Source: Liquidambar formosana (lineage: Eukaryota; Streptophyta; Magnoliopsida; Saxifragales; Altingiaceae). From it: 64,000 bases of DNA. Positions 1 through 11,309 of the stretch are shown here, in pieces. The notes under the pieces are model-generated. The model was not told the origin of the DNA. It searched no databases and saw nothing but the letters and a program-made list of their open reading frames with translations. A program made the position numbers and the translations under genes. Each line of letters begins with the position of its first letter. The first letter of the stretch is position 1. The DNA lies in assembly GCA_039720395.1 (NCBI GenBank), contig CM077827.1:16851822-16915821 (forward strand), in the 5' to 3' direction.

Positions 1-255
1 CATCCAATGGTGGAGATGAGAATGGTTATTGGAGGTGGTGCAGTGTAGAGAACATAGAAGTTAAACTTCCAAGAAGGTTCCCCTAATAGATCCACTTCGG
101 GATCTCCGGCATCATATCTTTCCCTTAGTTATTGTTGAAACGACTTTCCAGGCTTACTCAATTTCTTTGGCATTTTCTTCTCAACAACCTCTTCTATCCC
201 CATATCCCCATAGGCTTTTTCTCTAGGTCTTCCCACTCTAACATTTCAAGGGCGC
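1..255 (-). pseudogene. Tat-type gypsy gag/PR spacer fragment
   Basis: Read on the minus strand, this stretch encodes a broken segment resembling the gag-protease spacer of the Tat element at 28746-29311, with shared stretches such as KKLSKP, RERYDAGDPEV and FYVLYTAPPPITI. At least two in-frame stops interrupt it, so it makes no product. It runs off the left window edge. Upstream in its own orientation the gag N-terminal half is missing and the sequence passes straight into LTR-like DNA, which suggests an internal deletion between an LTR and mid-gag. Family assignment is firm from the match inside this window; the junction near 255 is approximate. Confidence 0.75.
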
Positions 256-1973
256 CTTGATCGGCCTAGGCATGCAAGCAAATCTAGAATAATCAAGACT
301 ATGGAGTTGCCACCAATCAGGGGTTTGAGGACGTGATTGGGCATCCTATGGTTAATCAGAAGGAGGGGTCGTTTGAGGTCCCAAAATAAGTCCATATGAG
401 GGCTTATTAACAAATAGGTCCATTTGAGGTCCATTTGAAAAATTGGTTGACTACTAATGGTATGCGAGACTAAAGATTAAGGGTAAGGGGGTTTGGTTAC
501 GAGTGTGGAAGGTGTAAGGCACCCGTTAGAATCCAACGGTTCCCGATTTCAATGATGTTTCTGATTAAAATCCCATTTAGTATTGTTGATTTCCTGTACG
601 AATAATTTGACATAGAATACCCTTTTGAAGGGTGGTGAATTTTGTCATTTTGAAAAGAGATCCTTAAAGGCATTGGAATAAAGTCGTTTTTTTGAAAGGG
701 TTGATGTTTGAAAAAGTATGCCTTAAGGTTGTGAATGAAAATCATTTGAAAGGACCAAAAATTCACCTTCCTTCTCTTGGGTATCTTAGGTCAAATTGAG
801 TAACTCTAAAGTATCCCTATCTTGTAGTGGCAAAAATTAATCCTTTATGAAAGGACGAAAATGGAAATGGTGTGAGTCTATTTTTAATGAATTAGTGTCA
901 AGTGTGAACCTACTTTGGATTCTTGGAAAACTTGAGACTTTTGAAGTTGATTGCATTGGTAAAGAAACGGATGCTTTTTGAAAGCCATTGAAATAAAGGG
1001 GATGTTCCCTTTGGAAGGGTAAAGATTGCCTTTTGAAGGCAGGGGTTGCTTTTGAAGGAATAAAATGTACTTGATTGAGGTAAGAACACTTTTGAAGTGT
1101 AAAGAAATCTGGTTTAAATAAAGTGAAAGTGAACCTTTATGATTCTCAATCCATACTAGAAAGGAAATCCTGCATGGGATGAAGGTTTTAGAAAATTGAC
1201 TTGATTTAGACAATGTTTGTGGAAAGAGAGCATGCGCCTTTTAATGAAAAGAATTATCCGAGTCATTTTTGGAATGAACTTGTCAATTTTAAAAAAAATG
1301 AAGCGCGTGTTAAAAGTTTGTTTGATGGCAAGAAGTTCTTTTTGAATCAAAATCTTTATTTGGTAAAGATGGTAATGTTGCCAAAAATGATTGGTAGGAA
1401 GATGGTCCCATGCAGGTATGAACCTTTCAGCATGGATTTAAGATGTAAAGAATCACTTTCAATTTTAGAAGACTTTTTGAAAAAGTACTTAGAACTCTTG
1501 GAGCTTAAAGATGGTTTAGGAGAAATTTAATTGAGTAAAAATGCAATTCGTTAAATCTCTCAAGGATTGAGTTTTTACTACATGACATAGGGACACGCAA
1601 GAGTTCCTAGATCAGGGGTAAAGTGATTCATTGGAATCTAGCGGGTCAATTGATTAAGTCCATTTGATGGCGATAAGCTATTATGCTATGGATGAGTTTT
1701 TAAGCATTTGATGTTGTAAACTTTTATCCATAGCATGATAGATTATCTCAAGACATTAGTTGAACTTTATTCACATGGGAATAGAATCGAAATATCAACA
1801 TAGCATGAAATTTCAAGATAAACATATCGAAATGTCAAAAGATATATAAACATAATCAACCTTGGCAAGGTTTGGAATTCATGAATGCGATGTTTATTGT
1901 TTTGAAAAGAACAAGTATATGTACATAAAATGAAAGGGTCAAGTGACCACAAAATGAAAAGTGCTCAAACATT

Positions 1974-2144
1974 GGGGCAAAGAGTCACGACGACTAAAAC
2001 CCGGAGGGTAGCGAAAAGCCATAGCCTCTAAATAAAGCGGTGAATAAAGCGATAAATAAAGCTAGAAATGTACAAGCAAAGGGGCAAAGGGTCGCAACGA
2101 CCACAACCCGGAGGATAGCAAAAAGCCATAGCCTCTAAATAAAG
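1974..2144. repeat. Two direct copies of a 64-bp segment
   Basis: Positions 1974-2037 and 2081-2144 are near-identical 64-bp copies, beginning GGGGCAAAG and ending CTCTAAATAAAG, 107 bp apart. They differ at a handful of sites. Between them is an AAATAAAGC-rich spacer. This is a local duplication inside the long LTR; no function is evident. Confidence 0.85.
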
Positions 2145-3879
2145 AAAATGAAAACTGAGAACAATAATTTTAAATGAATTTGTCCAAGTCCTTGTATTTT
2201 TCCATTTATCCAAGCATGGGGATATTCAATTAAGTCCGATAGGTTCCGTAGCAAAGGGAATTTTTATGTTCAAGTTGACTATGATTACCAATAAGGAAAC
2301 AAGAAGAGGTTAGTATAAACAATATGCATGCATGCATGAACCTAACCTTGCCAAATTTGATTTTATTTAACATCATCTCAACCTTTTGATATGCTTAAAT
2401 TTCCATTTCACACATCATAAATGCAAGCTCACATGCAATAAAAGGAAATGAAAAATGGGTGCTAGCAACCTATTGGAATGGCTTGCATACAAAGGGTGGT
2501 TTAGGGTCTCCCTGCCTTTAACCCACTATACCGGACCTTGATCCCTCCATGACATGTGTTAGGAGGCCCATGTACATACTCTGGCAAAGGTAAGAACGGT
2601 GACAATCACATATTGAGGTTGCAATCAATAATGAGCTTAATAGGAAATTAAACTAAAAGATTAAGAATGAAATTTAAAAGGGAAGCTCATATAGTGTAGG
2701 TGATTTCACCTTAGCTTTGACCAAGTTTAGGCTTGAGTGCTCCTTTTGTAGGTTGGAAAATGTCCCTTTGAGATGCTCCTTTGATTCTTCCAAGTATGCT
2801 TTGGAAGGTGGTGGAGTGGTGATGGAAGTGGTGGAGTGAATTAGGGAAGGAAAGTGTGGCAACAGTGGAGTTACCAGTCAGCAGAAGTGAAGTTGCCACT
2901 CAGCAGACACGAAATTGACAGCTTTCTGTAGTAAAATTGCAGTAGAATTTGTATCTCTTTATGCTATCCCAAATGCCATTTGGATGGTTCAACCCCTAAA
3001 TTTGGGTGAAAGGGTTCTTGAGAGGATGTGTAGTAGGTTTCTTTTTGTGGTAGATGGAATTGGATTGGTGTTTAGGATGGTTTTCTTTGGATGGAATGGT
3101 TTGTGTATGGGTTGGGAATTCTTGGTGTAAAGATGAGATGGATTAGGGCTTCCTAATTATATGTGGGAAAGATGGAATTGGGTTAGGGATTAGAGCTCTT
3201 AAGGATTGGCTTGGCTTGGATTCCCTTATTGAATAAAATGTGGGCTATTTGTAAGAAAACATGGACTTTTAGGGGTAAAATGGTCATTTGGAAGGGCATT
3301 TTGGTCACATGGGATATGGAGGGCATTTGAGCTTTGTTTGATGAAGGAATTACCTCATTTGATGAAGGCAAGATGGTCAAAAAGTGGCAAAAGGGCAAAC
3401 TGCCTATCCACGTTGGCATGGCAGGCGTGGCCCACGCTGGCCTAGACAGTGTGGCAGGCAGTCCCATCTGGGCAGTTGGATTGCGGCCGGAGGTGGCTAC
3501 AGGCTGCTACAAATCCGAAAGCAAGATCTCCCCACTCTGGTTTGGCCAGTGTGGGCACACTTTTCCCATATTTATGATGATTTCTCATCATCCCACATGG
3601 GAACTTGTGTTTCTTAGGCAGTGTGTGCTTCTAGAAGCTGTAGGGTTGCTGAGGTGGGCCTATGGTGGTGGTCCGTCCTATTGTGGGGCCATACGATCAC
3701 GTGATCGCGTTCGATCAATGATCAGGTGAAATCCGACCATTGATCTTGAATGAGGATTGAAACTTTGGGTCCCTAAACTTGGTTTGGGACCAAAGAGTGG
3801 AGTGTGCACCTTCTAGGGTGGGATTGAATGGCCCGGATGCGAGCATGATGCTCGTAGGGCTCTACAATTAGGGTCTTCT

Positions 3880-5335
3880 TGATCATGAGTGAACGAGGCC
3901 CAATCTTTGATCAAATGGTCCTGTATTGATCTTGAGAGGTCGAATTGAAGATCTAAAGGTCGGTTTGATCATTAGATGAGAAATTGTGAATAATTGAACC
4001 ACCTAAAGTTGCATTAGGGGTTTGGTTTCGGGCGATTTGGGGATCGAAGGGCTTGTGCCTTCTGATTCCCAATCAAATGGTCCTAGATTGTTCTAGGGAT
4101 ATTGAATTGAAGATCCTACGGTTGAATTGACCGTTGGATCAAATATTGTTGGAGATCCAACCACCGAGTGCCGGTTTAGGGGTTCGATTCGGGGTGAATT
4201 GGGGATCGGAGGGCTCGTGCCCTCCGATTCTCAATTAAATGGTCTTAGACTGCTCTAAGGATATTGAATTAAAGATCCTACGGTTAAATTGACTGTTTGA
4301 TCAAGGGGTTGGAGATCGAACCACCTAGTACCGATTTAGGGGTTCAATTCGGGGCAAATTGGGGATCGGAGGGCTTGTGCCCTCTAATTCTCAATTAAAT
4401 GGTCCAAGACCACTCTAGAGATATTGAATTGAAGATTCTACAGTTGAATTGACCGTCGGATCAAAGATTGTTGGAGATCGAACCACCTAGTGCCGATTTA
4501 GGGGGTTCGATACCGGGTAAATTGGGGATCGGAGGGCTTGTGCTCTTTAATTCTCAATTAAATGGTCCTAAACCATTCTAGGCATATTGAATTGAAGATC
4601 CTACGGTTGAATTGACTGTCGGATCAAAGTTTGTTGGAGATCGAACCACCTAGTGCTGATTTAGGGGTTCAATTTGGGGTAAATTGGGGATCGGAGGGCT
4701 CGTGCCCTTTGATTCTTAATTAAATGATCCTAGAATGCTCTAGGGATATTGAATTGAAGATCCCACGGTTGAATTGACCATTGGATCAAAGATTATTGGA
4801 GATCGAACCACCTAGTGTTGATTTAGGGGTTCGATTTGGGGTAAATTGGGGATCGGAGGGCTCGTGCCCTTTGATTCTTAATTAAATGATCCTAGAATGC
4901 TCTAGGGATATTGAATTGAAGATCCTACGGTTGAATTGACCATTGGATCAAAGATTATTGGAGATCGAACCACCTAGTGTTGATTTAGGGGTTTGATTTG
5001 GGGTAAATTGGGGATCGGAGGGCTTGTGCCCTCTAATTCTCAATTAAACGATCCTAGACCGCTCTAGGGATGTTGAATTAAAGATCTTACTGGTTAAATT
5101 GACCGTCGAATCAAAGATTGTTAGAGATCGAACTACCTAGTGCCGATTTAGGGGTTCAATTTGGGGTAAATTGGGGATCGGAAGGGCTCTTGCCCTCTGA
5201 TTCTGAATTAAATGATCCTAGACCGCTCTAGGGATGTTGAATTGAAAATCGTATAGTTGAATTGACCATCGGATCAAAGATTGTTGGAGATCGAACCACC
5301 TAGTGTCGATTTAGGGGTTCGATTCGGGGTTTTCG
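3880..5335. repeat. 162-bp tandem repeat array, about 9 units
   Basis: The marker GGATCG(G/A)AGGGCT recurs at 4041, 4203, 4363, 4526, 4688, 4850, 5012 and 5175, giving a period of 160-163 bp. A more degenerate first unit starts near 3880. Each unit contains GAATTGAAGATC, a (T/G)GGATCAAAG stretch, GATCGAACCACCTAGTG and GATTTAGGGGTTCGAT. The array lies in the first part (U3 in minus orientation) of the long LTR. Monomers of this size are typical of plant satellites, so this could be a satellite seed or an internal expansion. Confidence 0.9.
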
Positions 5336-5519
5336 GGCATCGTGCCTGTTCCTGGCTCTTGGGCTTCAGATGTTGGAGGTTGAATTGGGGAGAGGATTTG
5401 TCCTGGTGGGTAGGACAAGGCAAACAAAGTTAGGTATGGAGTGTGTCCGACCTAATTGTACGGTTGACGGGTTGACAAGTTTTGTCCGGAGGCGGCTCGA
5501 CAAAATTTGGGTGTCTATA

Positions 5520-7813
5520 ATTCCAAATGGTTAGGATGTCATCTATTCTTAGGATAAAGAAAAAACAATCGTACTCCCACTAACCTTTTATACACTCATG
5601 GTCCATCTATATAATGAAGAAAATCAAACAATCTGATTATTTCAATTTTATAGATGTTCCAATTATGAAAATCTTATAGTCTATTAATAGACTTCTATAA
5701 ATTACACACTTTTATGGTTCTTCACAATTGGATATAACATCTTTATATCCTTTTTATATATCTCATATTCAAAATGTGTGCTTATAGATAACAAGATCCA
5801 AATGGATTTCAGCATAACTATTATCAAACAAGTTTCTTTATAGACAACTTTTTGCCTATGTTGAAACATTCTTAAATAGCCTAGCCTTTTAGGTTTCTAC
5901 CTAACCATATCGGATTTAATGACTCTCAGTTGTTTCTCGAGTTGATGTCAAACATTGCCTAATCATAATCAGTAGGATTATTTTGGTGATCTTTATCACT
6001 AAAGAACAATTAATAGAGATACCATATCTCTTATATGTTAAAAAAATATCCAATTTGATCTATGAAAGGATTGTGGTGTAATTAAAGGTTTTGCCTCAAT
6101 AGGGGCAAGGGTTGGATCTTTATTGGTTTGTGGCTTTACAGACAATTCTGTGAATTCTATCAATCTACTTTTGCATATTTTTTGAATGAACTCTTTCTCA
6201 AGAAAATCCAACAAATATACTAATGGACAACTTTTGTTCATTAGGGTAATAGAAATACTATCCCAACCACTCTTGGGATATACCATAATTCAATACTCAC
6301 TTGACCTTATTTTTAGATTGTCTATATTATGTCTCTAGACGTACGTAGCACAATCCCAAGCCTTAACTTCTTTAAGTTGGGTTTCTTCCCATATCATATC
6401 TAATATAATATATTTGGGAGAAAACTAGAGTGAACCCTAAATAATCAATATGTAGCAATTTTAAGGTATATCCTAAATGGATACATTAGTTAAACTCATT
6501 ATGGATCAAACCATATCTTAATAGAGTTCAATTCATTCTCTTAGATTCACCATTGAGCTATGGTATTCTAAGAGGAGTCTACTATAATTGAATGCATGCT
6601 CTATATGACTATGTGCATTACAATGTATTAGTCAAATTATAAATGTAACTCTTTCACTTCACCCAAGTAAAAGATGGATTTGGTTATCTCATAACCAAGT
6701 CATAATTGCTACATTTAAATGAGAGTCTCTACATCTCTTGTATTCATAGAATACATTGCATTCTTATTGTTAAGCTCTAAATTTTGATAGTTATTCAAAT
6801 TCAAAAATCAAATTTTCTAGAATATTTTAAATGACCAAGTTAAGAAATAAGCTACAAAATTGATCAAGCAACTCTTGCTCTATTAAAATTTTTAAAGGTA
6901 ACTCATTATCTACTTAACTTTTTACTTCCATTTAGATTAGACTAGAATCCAAAAACCAAGAAACAGAACTACCCAACAATTTAGTTTAGAGCATGAACCA
7001 AAACTTCAAAAGTTTGGTTCTTCTAGGAAAACTGATACTTTATCAAGTTTCCTTTACAATACCTTATATTTACTACAAAATAATTGTATTTCTTTGTTTT
7101 TGACTTTCAAGACTTGCTTCCCTCTATGCTTCCATTTTTAAATCTCATTTAGCTTCTCAAGCTATTCTATGTGATTAATCATTTTTCAAAAGAATAATTA
7201 TTAATAAACAACCTTTGTTGCATCTTGGTCTAGAAGAAGTCCTTTATAAGTACTATACTTTACAGTATTATTTTACCCACCATACAACATTTGTATGTGA
7301 TGTAGGACATTAAAGGCACTTGCATTGACTAATTTTGCTTCTGAAGCTCATTAGTCATCAATGCTATCATATAGCATGGCAACAAGATGCCAATTGTTTG
7401 TAGTGTCTTTTTCTTCTTAGGATGTTTTATGGAGGACCTTTAAGAAAAGGCCTAAGAGCATATAAACAATCTTTTGAAATTAAAACAATTCTCAATTTCC
7501 TAAGTCAATCAAAGAAATTGGGTTCAGTCAAACTATTAATATCCTGTATTTTAGGAGATAGGGGTTTCGAGGTGAGTAATTGGGTAATCTATATAAATAG
7601 AGAATTAGATTTTATTTTTATCTATAATGATCGGGTCTTTAATTATATGTGACCTCCCACTATTAAATTCCATACACCCTCTAATGAAATTTGGGAATCT
7701 CATTCCTAATGGGGATTGGGGTCCCATTGTGTACTAGAAGACTTATATGTTAGTTTCTTGACTTTTAGACCACAACAAGAAGACAACTCTTTGTCTATTG
7801 CTTCATAAGCAAG
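5520..7813 (-). pseudogene. Decayed Ty1/copia internal region (E0, first piece)
   Basis: This is the reverse complement of the internal region of E4: 5520-7813 corresponds to about 51040 down to 48755. Minus-strand remnants include a degenerate integrase C-terminal region (6038-6286, containing YPKSGWDS and FLEKEFIQ) and a reverse transcriptase remnant near 5540. Stops and frameshifts are everywhere. Its left side is cut by the long gypsy LTR at 5519 and its right side by E2 at 7814. It is the oldest host layer visible and has no LTR of its own in the window. Confidence 0.75.
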
Positions 7814-9095
7814 TGTTGTCCCAAGTAATTAACCCTAGAGGGGGGGGGGTGAATAGGGTTATTGGCCAATTAAAAAATGTAATAGCAAACAAAAATCAGA
7901 TTATAGCAAATAGAGATATCTCAACAATAAATAGTAGAGAGAGTAAGAGAATAAGAATGCAAACACAAGATTTAACGAGATTCAGCCTTCCCGCCTACGT
8001 CCTCGCCTCAAGAACTCGCTTGAGGATTCACCAATCCACTATCACTCTCTTTCAAGGTAGAGCAGCAAACCTTTACAAATCAAGTGCTTTCAACCAACAC
8101 TTGTTCAGCCACACTTCCTCAAGTGCAAAGAATGGGGTTATCACCAACCCTTGATTACGAGTTTGTAGAGATGAGATGTGTGTACAAAGAAACTCTCTTT
8201 AAGAGTGAATAACACAGAAAATAAAGCTCAGCTCTCTTCTAATTGATTGCTCAATGAATGCTCTTAATGAATTTAGGGCTAGAAGAATGATAACAATGAA
8301 TTCTCTTGTATTGATTCTCATAAATGCATTTGAATCATTGTTTATATAGGCATTAGGCATAATATGACCGTTTGATGCAATAAATGCCGGGAAAGAGCCG
8401 TTTGGTGGCATTTAATGCCTCAACAACCTTTCAAAAACTAGCCGTTGGAGTTCTGAGATCGCACAATCAGTCGACTGAATACTCAATTCAGTCCACTGAT
8501 TTGCTAAATCAGTCGACTGAATTGGGAATTCAGTGCACTGATTTGAGCAGAATCAAGAGACAAGAGCAGGGGACCTCTTCTGCTTAAATGAGTCGACTGA
8601 TTCAAGAATGAGTCGACTGATTTGGGCAGAAATGAACTTATAATGATTATATCACAAGTTTAAATCGATCAAGTTCATTTGTATCAACTTATGCCTTGTT
8701 CAAGTGATGAATTAAGTTTACCCAAGGATCCTAAGGTCCATCTAGGTCAATGGGGCGATCATTTGAGCAATCAAGTACATCAAAAACCTAATAACCTCAC
8801 TCATAGCTATTTAAGTATCTTCGTTAACGATGCTTGCTTGGTCTTGAGTGATCGTAGGTCTTTTGCATGCTTTCTATGCTCATGTGTTCTTGCGCTTGAT
8901 TGTCCTTGACATCACAAGTATGTGTGCTTTGAGTTCTATGATATGCATATATCTTTATGCTTCTTTTGGATCCATATGCTCGAGTACCTAGCTTTGATTA
9001 TAATCTTGACAAATAAACCATTAGTACTAACATCGATCCTTTGTTATCATCAAAATCTCGGATATGCCCTTGGTTATATAACCTTGGGGCCAACA
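7814..9095 (-). repeat. E2 3' LTR
   Basis: A 1282-bp LTR from TGTTGTCCC to GGCCAACA, almost identical to 16250-17531. It carries six palindromic words of the CAGTCGACTG type starting at 8468, 8489, 8510, 8531, 8590 and 8610, and a minus-strand TATATAAA box at 8341-8348. Compared with the other copy it has a longer G run near 7840 (10 versus 8) and shows a small set of single-base differences. Confidence 0.95.
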
Positions 9096-9415
9096 ATCTC
9101 CCCCTTTTTGATGATGACAAACTATTGATGTATATGGCAGGTAGGGAAATAAAGCATATGATATATATGGAGCAAGCTCCCCCTCACAATATGCATAGTT
9201 GAAATGCAAGTAATAAGCAATGAGCACAAAGCATTGTAAAGCAAATAAACTGATTATAATCAACTGTGGAAATAGTTCAAAACATAACCAAAAGTCATAA
9301 GTTAACAGTTATAGATAACTAGGAATGTGTCAAGTCATTGTGTGTTCAAAATAAGTTAGATGTTCAAGATACATCAATCAAAAAATATCTCCCCCTTTTG
9401 TCATCAGACAAAAAG
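9096..9415 (-). other. E2 3' untranslated region with polypurine tract
   Basis: Immediately inside the 3' LTR the minus strand reads AAAAAGGGGGAGAT up to the LTR's first TG (9096-9109), a classic polypurine tract priming plus-strand DNA synthesis. A second purine-rich stretch with a similar CTCCCCCTTTTGTCATC sequence on the plus strand lies at about 9390-9407 next to the end of the extra ORF. The rest is AT-rich and shows no coding signal. Confidence 0.85.
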
Positions 9416-10840
9416 CTAGGGGTCCAAGTCAATATGCTCGGGAAGACCAGGTGCGTCCGCATCTTCAGGGGCAGGAGGTGGTGGTGGAGGCGGTGGTGCA
9501 TTGCGACGGGCATATCGCTCAATGGCTGTCAATGAGTTACGCACAGTGCGTATATCAGTCTCTGTCCTGGCAAGACGCTGGTCCACCTGAGTCGTAAAGA
9601 TATCACCATAACGCTTCAAGGTGTCCATATCATTCTCGATTTGTGTCTGACGGTTCTCAAGAGCCAAGAGACGAGTGCCAATACCATCCATGGAGACCTG
9701 CAGACCCTGTATAGCTGTCAAAATGGTCTGAATACCAGCAGGAGGGATAGGTGGCTGTTGTGGAGGCTCAAAAGGAGGAGGCTCGAACGCAGGAGGGGGC
9801 TGTGGAGGCTCAACATCCATGCCATGCTCACCAGGCTCCTCATGTGGCTGCTGCTCTTCTTCACCAGGAGGAACAGGGTTATCAGCTTCCTGTTCTTCAT
9901 CGGTCACCTCATCCGGATCATCTTTCGGTACCCAACCCCTGGAAGTAAACTTGTAGTGCATTTGTTTAAGAGTCATGTCGGAGTAGGTGTTGGTGTGAGA
10001 GATGGCGACTACGGCTTCCTCATCAAGAGGTATTTGGAAATGTTCAAAAACACAAGTCAGAGCGAAGCCGTAGGGGAGACTAGCCACTTTCTTCTTTTGG
10101 CAATCGACAATATGATTGGAAATGATAAAAGGTAAATCAATGGGAATGGTATTCATGATGCACCAGATAAGAAAAATGTCGAAATATGAGACATGGTCAC
10201 GTCCGCCACCCCGTGGAAGGATGTTGTATGTAATCATGTGATGAATCAATCGAGCATTGAGAGTTAGTTCTTTGGCTTTGGGTTTAAAACGGTTTACAAT
10301 ATCATTCCGCCCACAGATCTGATTAAGGGCTTGGATAGGATCATACCCTTGAAAGTGAGTCCATTCGTTGGTCACAAGGATTTGATGTTGACCACGAGGG
10401 ATATGAAAGATTTGGGCAAGAAGGTTTTGATCCATAGATATAATTCTACCACCAACTTGAGACCAAAGGATGTGATTATTAATATAGTCAAGATTGGTGT
10501 AAAAGATGCGCACAAGATAAGTATACATGGGTTTTTTCAGAAAAATGAATGAATCCCAACCCAAAAGACGGAAATAATTTGCAATGAGAACGAAATGCTC
10601 TTCAAAGAAATCCAAAGGGGTATATTTACCGAAGACGACGGTGCGACGACTGAAGTCCTCATCAAACTTGCGCTGTGCATCGAGAGAGACAAACTCTTCG
10701 CCTTCCTCTTCGTCGGGTTGTTGTTCAACGGGTGGTTGCACCGGCGGTGGAGGAGGATTTGGAACCCTGGGTCGTAAGTTTCGCGATGAACCTTCACCGG
10801 TGTGAGGGCGTTTGGCTGGATTCTTCGTCTTGGGAGCCAT
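9416..10840 (-). CDS. E2 extra ORF, putative plant transposon-type protein
   Basis: An intact 474-residue ORF downstream of pol in the element's sense. Residues about 1-50 are basic then proline-rich with an acidic run. About 60-270 is a globular region (FGKYTPLDFFEEHFVLIANYF, then LVRIFYTNL) resembling the domain Pfam calls putative plant transposon protein (Transposase_32), which is common in extra ORFs of plant retroelements; no enzyme activity is known for it. About 300-370 is acidic and proline-rich. About 375-450 has heptad-like leucine/isoleucine spacing (IQTILTAIQGLQVSMDGI), a likely coiled coil, then a run of prolines. I see no signal peptide or membrane segment, which argues against a true envelope protein. 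The start is the first ATG after a CT-rich leader and a TATA box (10926-10935). Unlike gag-pol it has no break. Confidence 0.8.
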   Translation of the reverse strand: MAPKTKNPAKRPHTGEGSSRNLRPRVPNPPPPPVQPPVEQQPDEEEGEEFVSLDAQRKFDEDFSRRTVVFGKYTPLDFFEEHFVLIANYFRLLGWDSFIFLKKPMYTYLVRIFYTNLDYINNHILWSQVGGRIISMDQNLLAQIFHIPRGQHQILVTNEWTHFQGYDPIQALNQICGRNDIVNRFKPKAKELTLNARLIHHMITYNILPRGGGRDHVSYFDIFLIWCIMNTIPIDLPFIISNHIVDCQKKKVASLPYGFALTCVFEHFQIPLDEEAVVAISHTNTYSDMTLKQMHYKFTSRGWVPKDDPDEVTDEEQEADNPVPPGEEEQQPHEEPGEHGMDVEPPQPPPAFEPPPFEPPQQPPIPPAGIQTILTAIQGLQVSMDGIGTRLLALENRQTQIENDMDTLKRYGDIFTTQVDQRLARTETDIRTVRNSLTAIERYARRNAPPPPPPPPAPEDADAPGLPEHIDLDP

Positions 10841-10925
10841 TGTTGAGAGAGTTTTGGAGGTTAGAGAGAGAGAGAAGTGAAAACGTCGCGGGAATGGGTG
10901 TGATTTGAAATGAAAAGCCGCGTGT

Positions 10926-11201
10926 TATATTTATAGAATCGCAGATTCAGTCGACTGAATCACCATTTCAGTCGACTGAATTGTCCTGGGAAAGGCTCCA
11001 AAGGCTACTGCCTGAATCAGTGGACTGAAAGTCCATTTCAGTCGACTGATTTGACATTTCAGTCGACTGAAATGTCAATTGAGTCGACTGAATCAGCCAG
11101 TAGAGAATTGCAATGGCAGGGCTTGATTCAGTGGACTGAAAAACCAATTCAGTCGACTGAATTGCTCATTAAGTCGACTGAATTGTCTTTTCAGTAGACT
11201 A
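10926..11201 (-). promoter_or_regulatory. E2 internal promoter: TATA box plus ten phased palindromes
   Basis: Ten copies of the 10-bp word CAGTCGACTG or a one- or two-base variant start at 10948, 10969, 11018, 11039, 11060, 11081, 11129, 11150, 11171 and 11192. Within groups the spacing is exactly 21 bp; the group gaps are 49 and 48 bp. Downstream in minus orientation is TATAAATATA (10935-10926), then a CT-rich leader without an upstream ATG, then the extra ORF start at 10840. The same word with the same spacing sits upstream of the TATA box in the E2 LTRs. Promoter function is inferred. Confidence 0.7.
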
Positions 11202-11309
11202 AATCACCAGGAAATTCAGTTTTAAACTCATAATTTTGAGAGAATGTGAGAGAAATAAGATCTACCATATAGAAAATGTCAAGACAAGAATAGAAAACAA
11301 AGACATGCC

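Larger units (their letters stand above)
256..5519 (-). mobile_element. Very long Tat/Ogre-type LTR, 5' end at 5519
   Basis: The outer terminus is at 5519, where the minus strand reads TATAGACACCC, one base from the TGTAGACACCC start of other gypsy LTRs here. The opposite side (about 290-520, minus) has the usual tail of such LTRs: a GGGTGCC...ACACCTTCC segment followed by GGTGGCAACTCC. No clean inner TG...CA terminus or primer site was found, so the low end is uncertain. At about 5.2 kb it is much longer than the other LTRs in the window (1.3-3.05 kb); LTRs near 5 kb are known in Ogre-type elements. It lies in decayed copia DNA at 5520. Short ORFs in it match nothing I recognise. It contains a two-copy repeat (1974-2144) and a 162-bp array (3880-5335). 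Confidence 0.65.

Noticed and set aside
1213..1530. 105-codon plus-strand ORF in the long LTR
   Set aside because: No recognisable domain, lies within LTR sequence, and biased composition; most likely a chance ORF.
3384..3729. Overlapping GC-rich ORFs and palindromes in the long LTR
   Set aside because: ORFs overlap in several frames without a domain; palindromic words near 3408-3470 are not regularly spaced, so I did not count them as a phased array.
6038..6286. 82-codon minus-strand ORF as a separate small gene
   Set aside because: It is a remnant of copia integrase matching the E4 interior; part of decayed E0.
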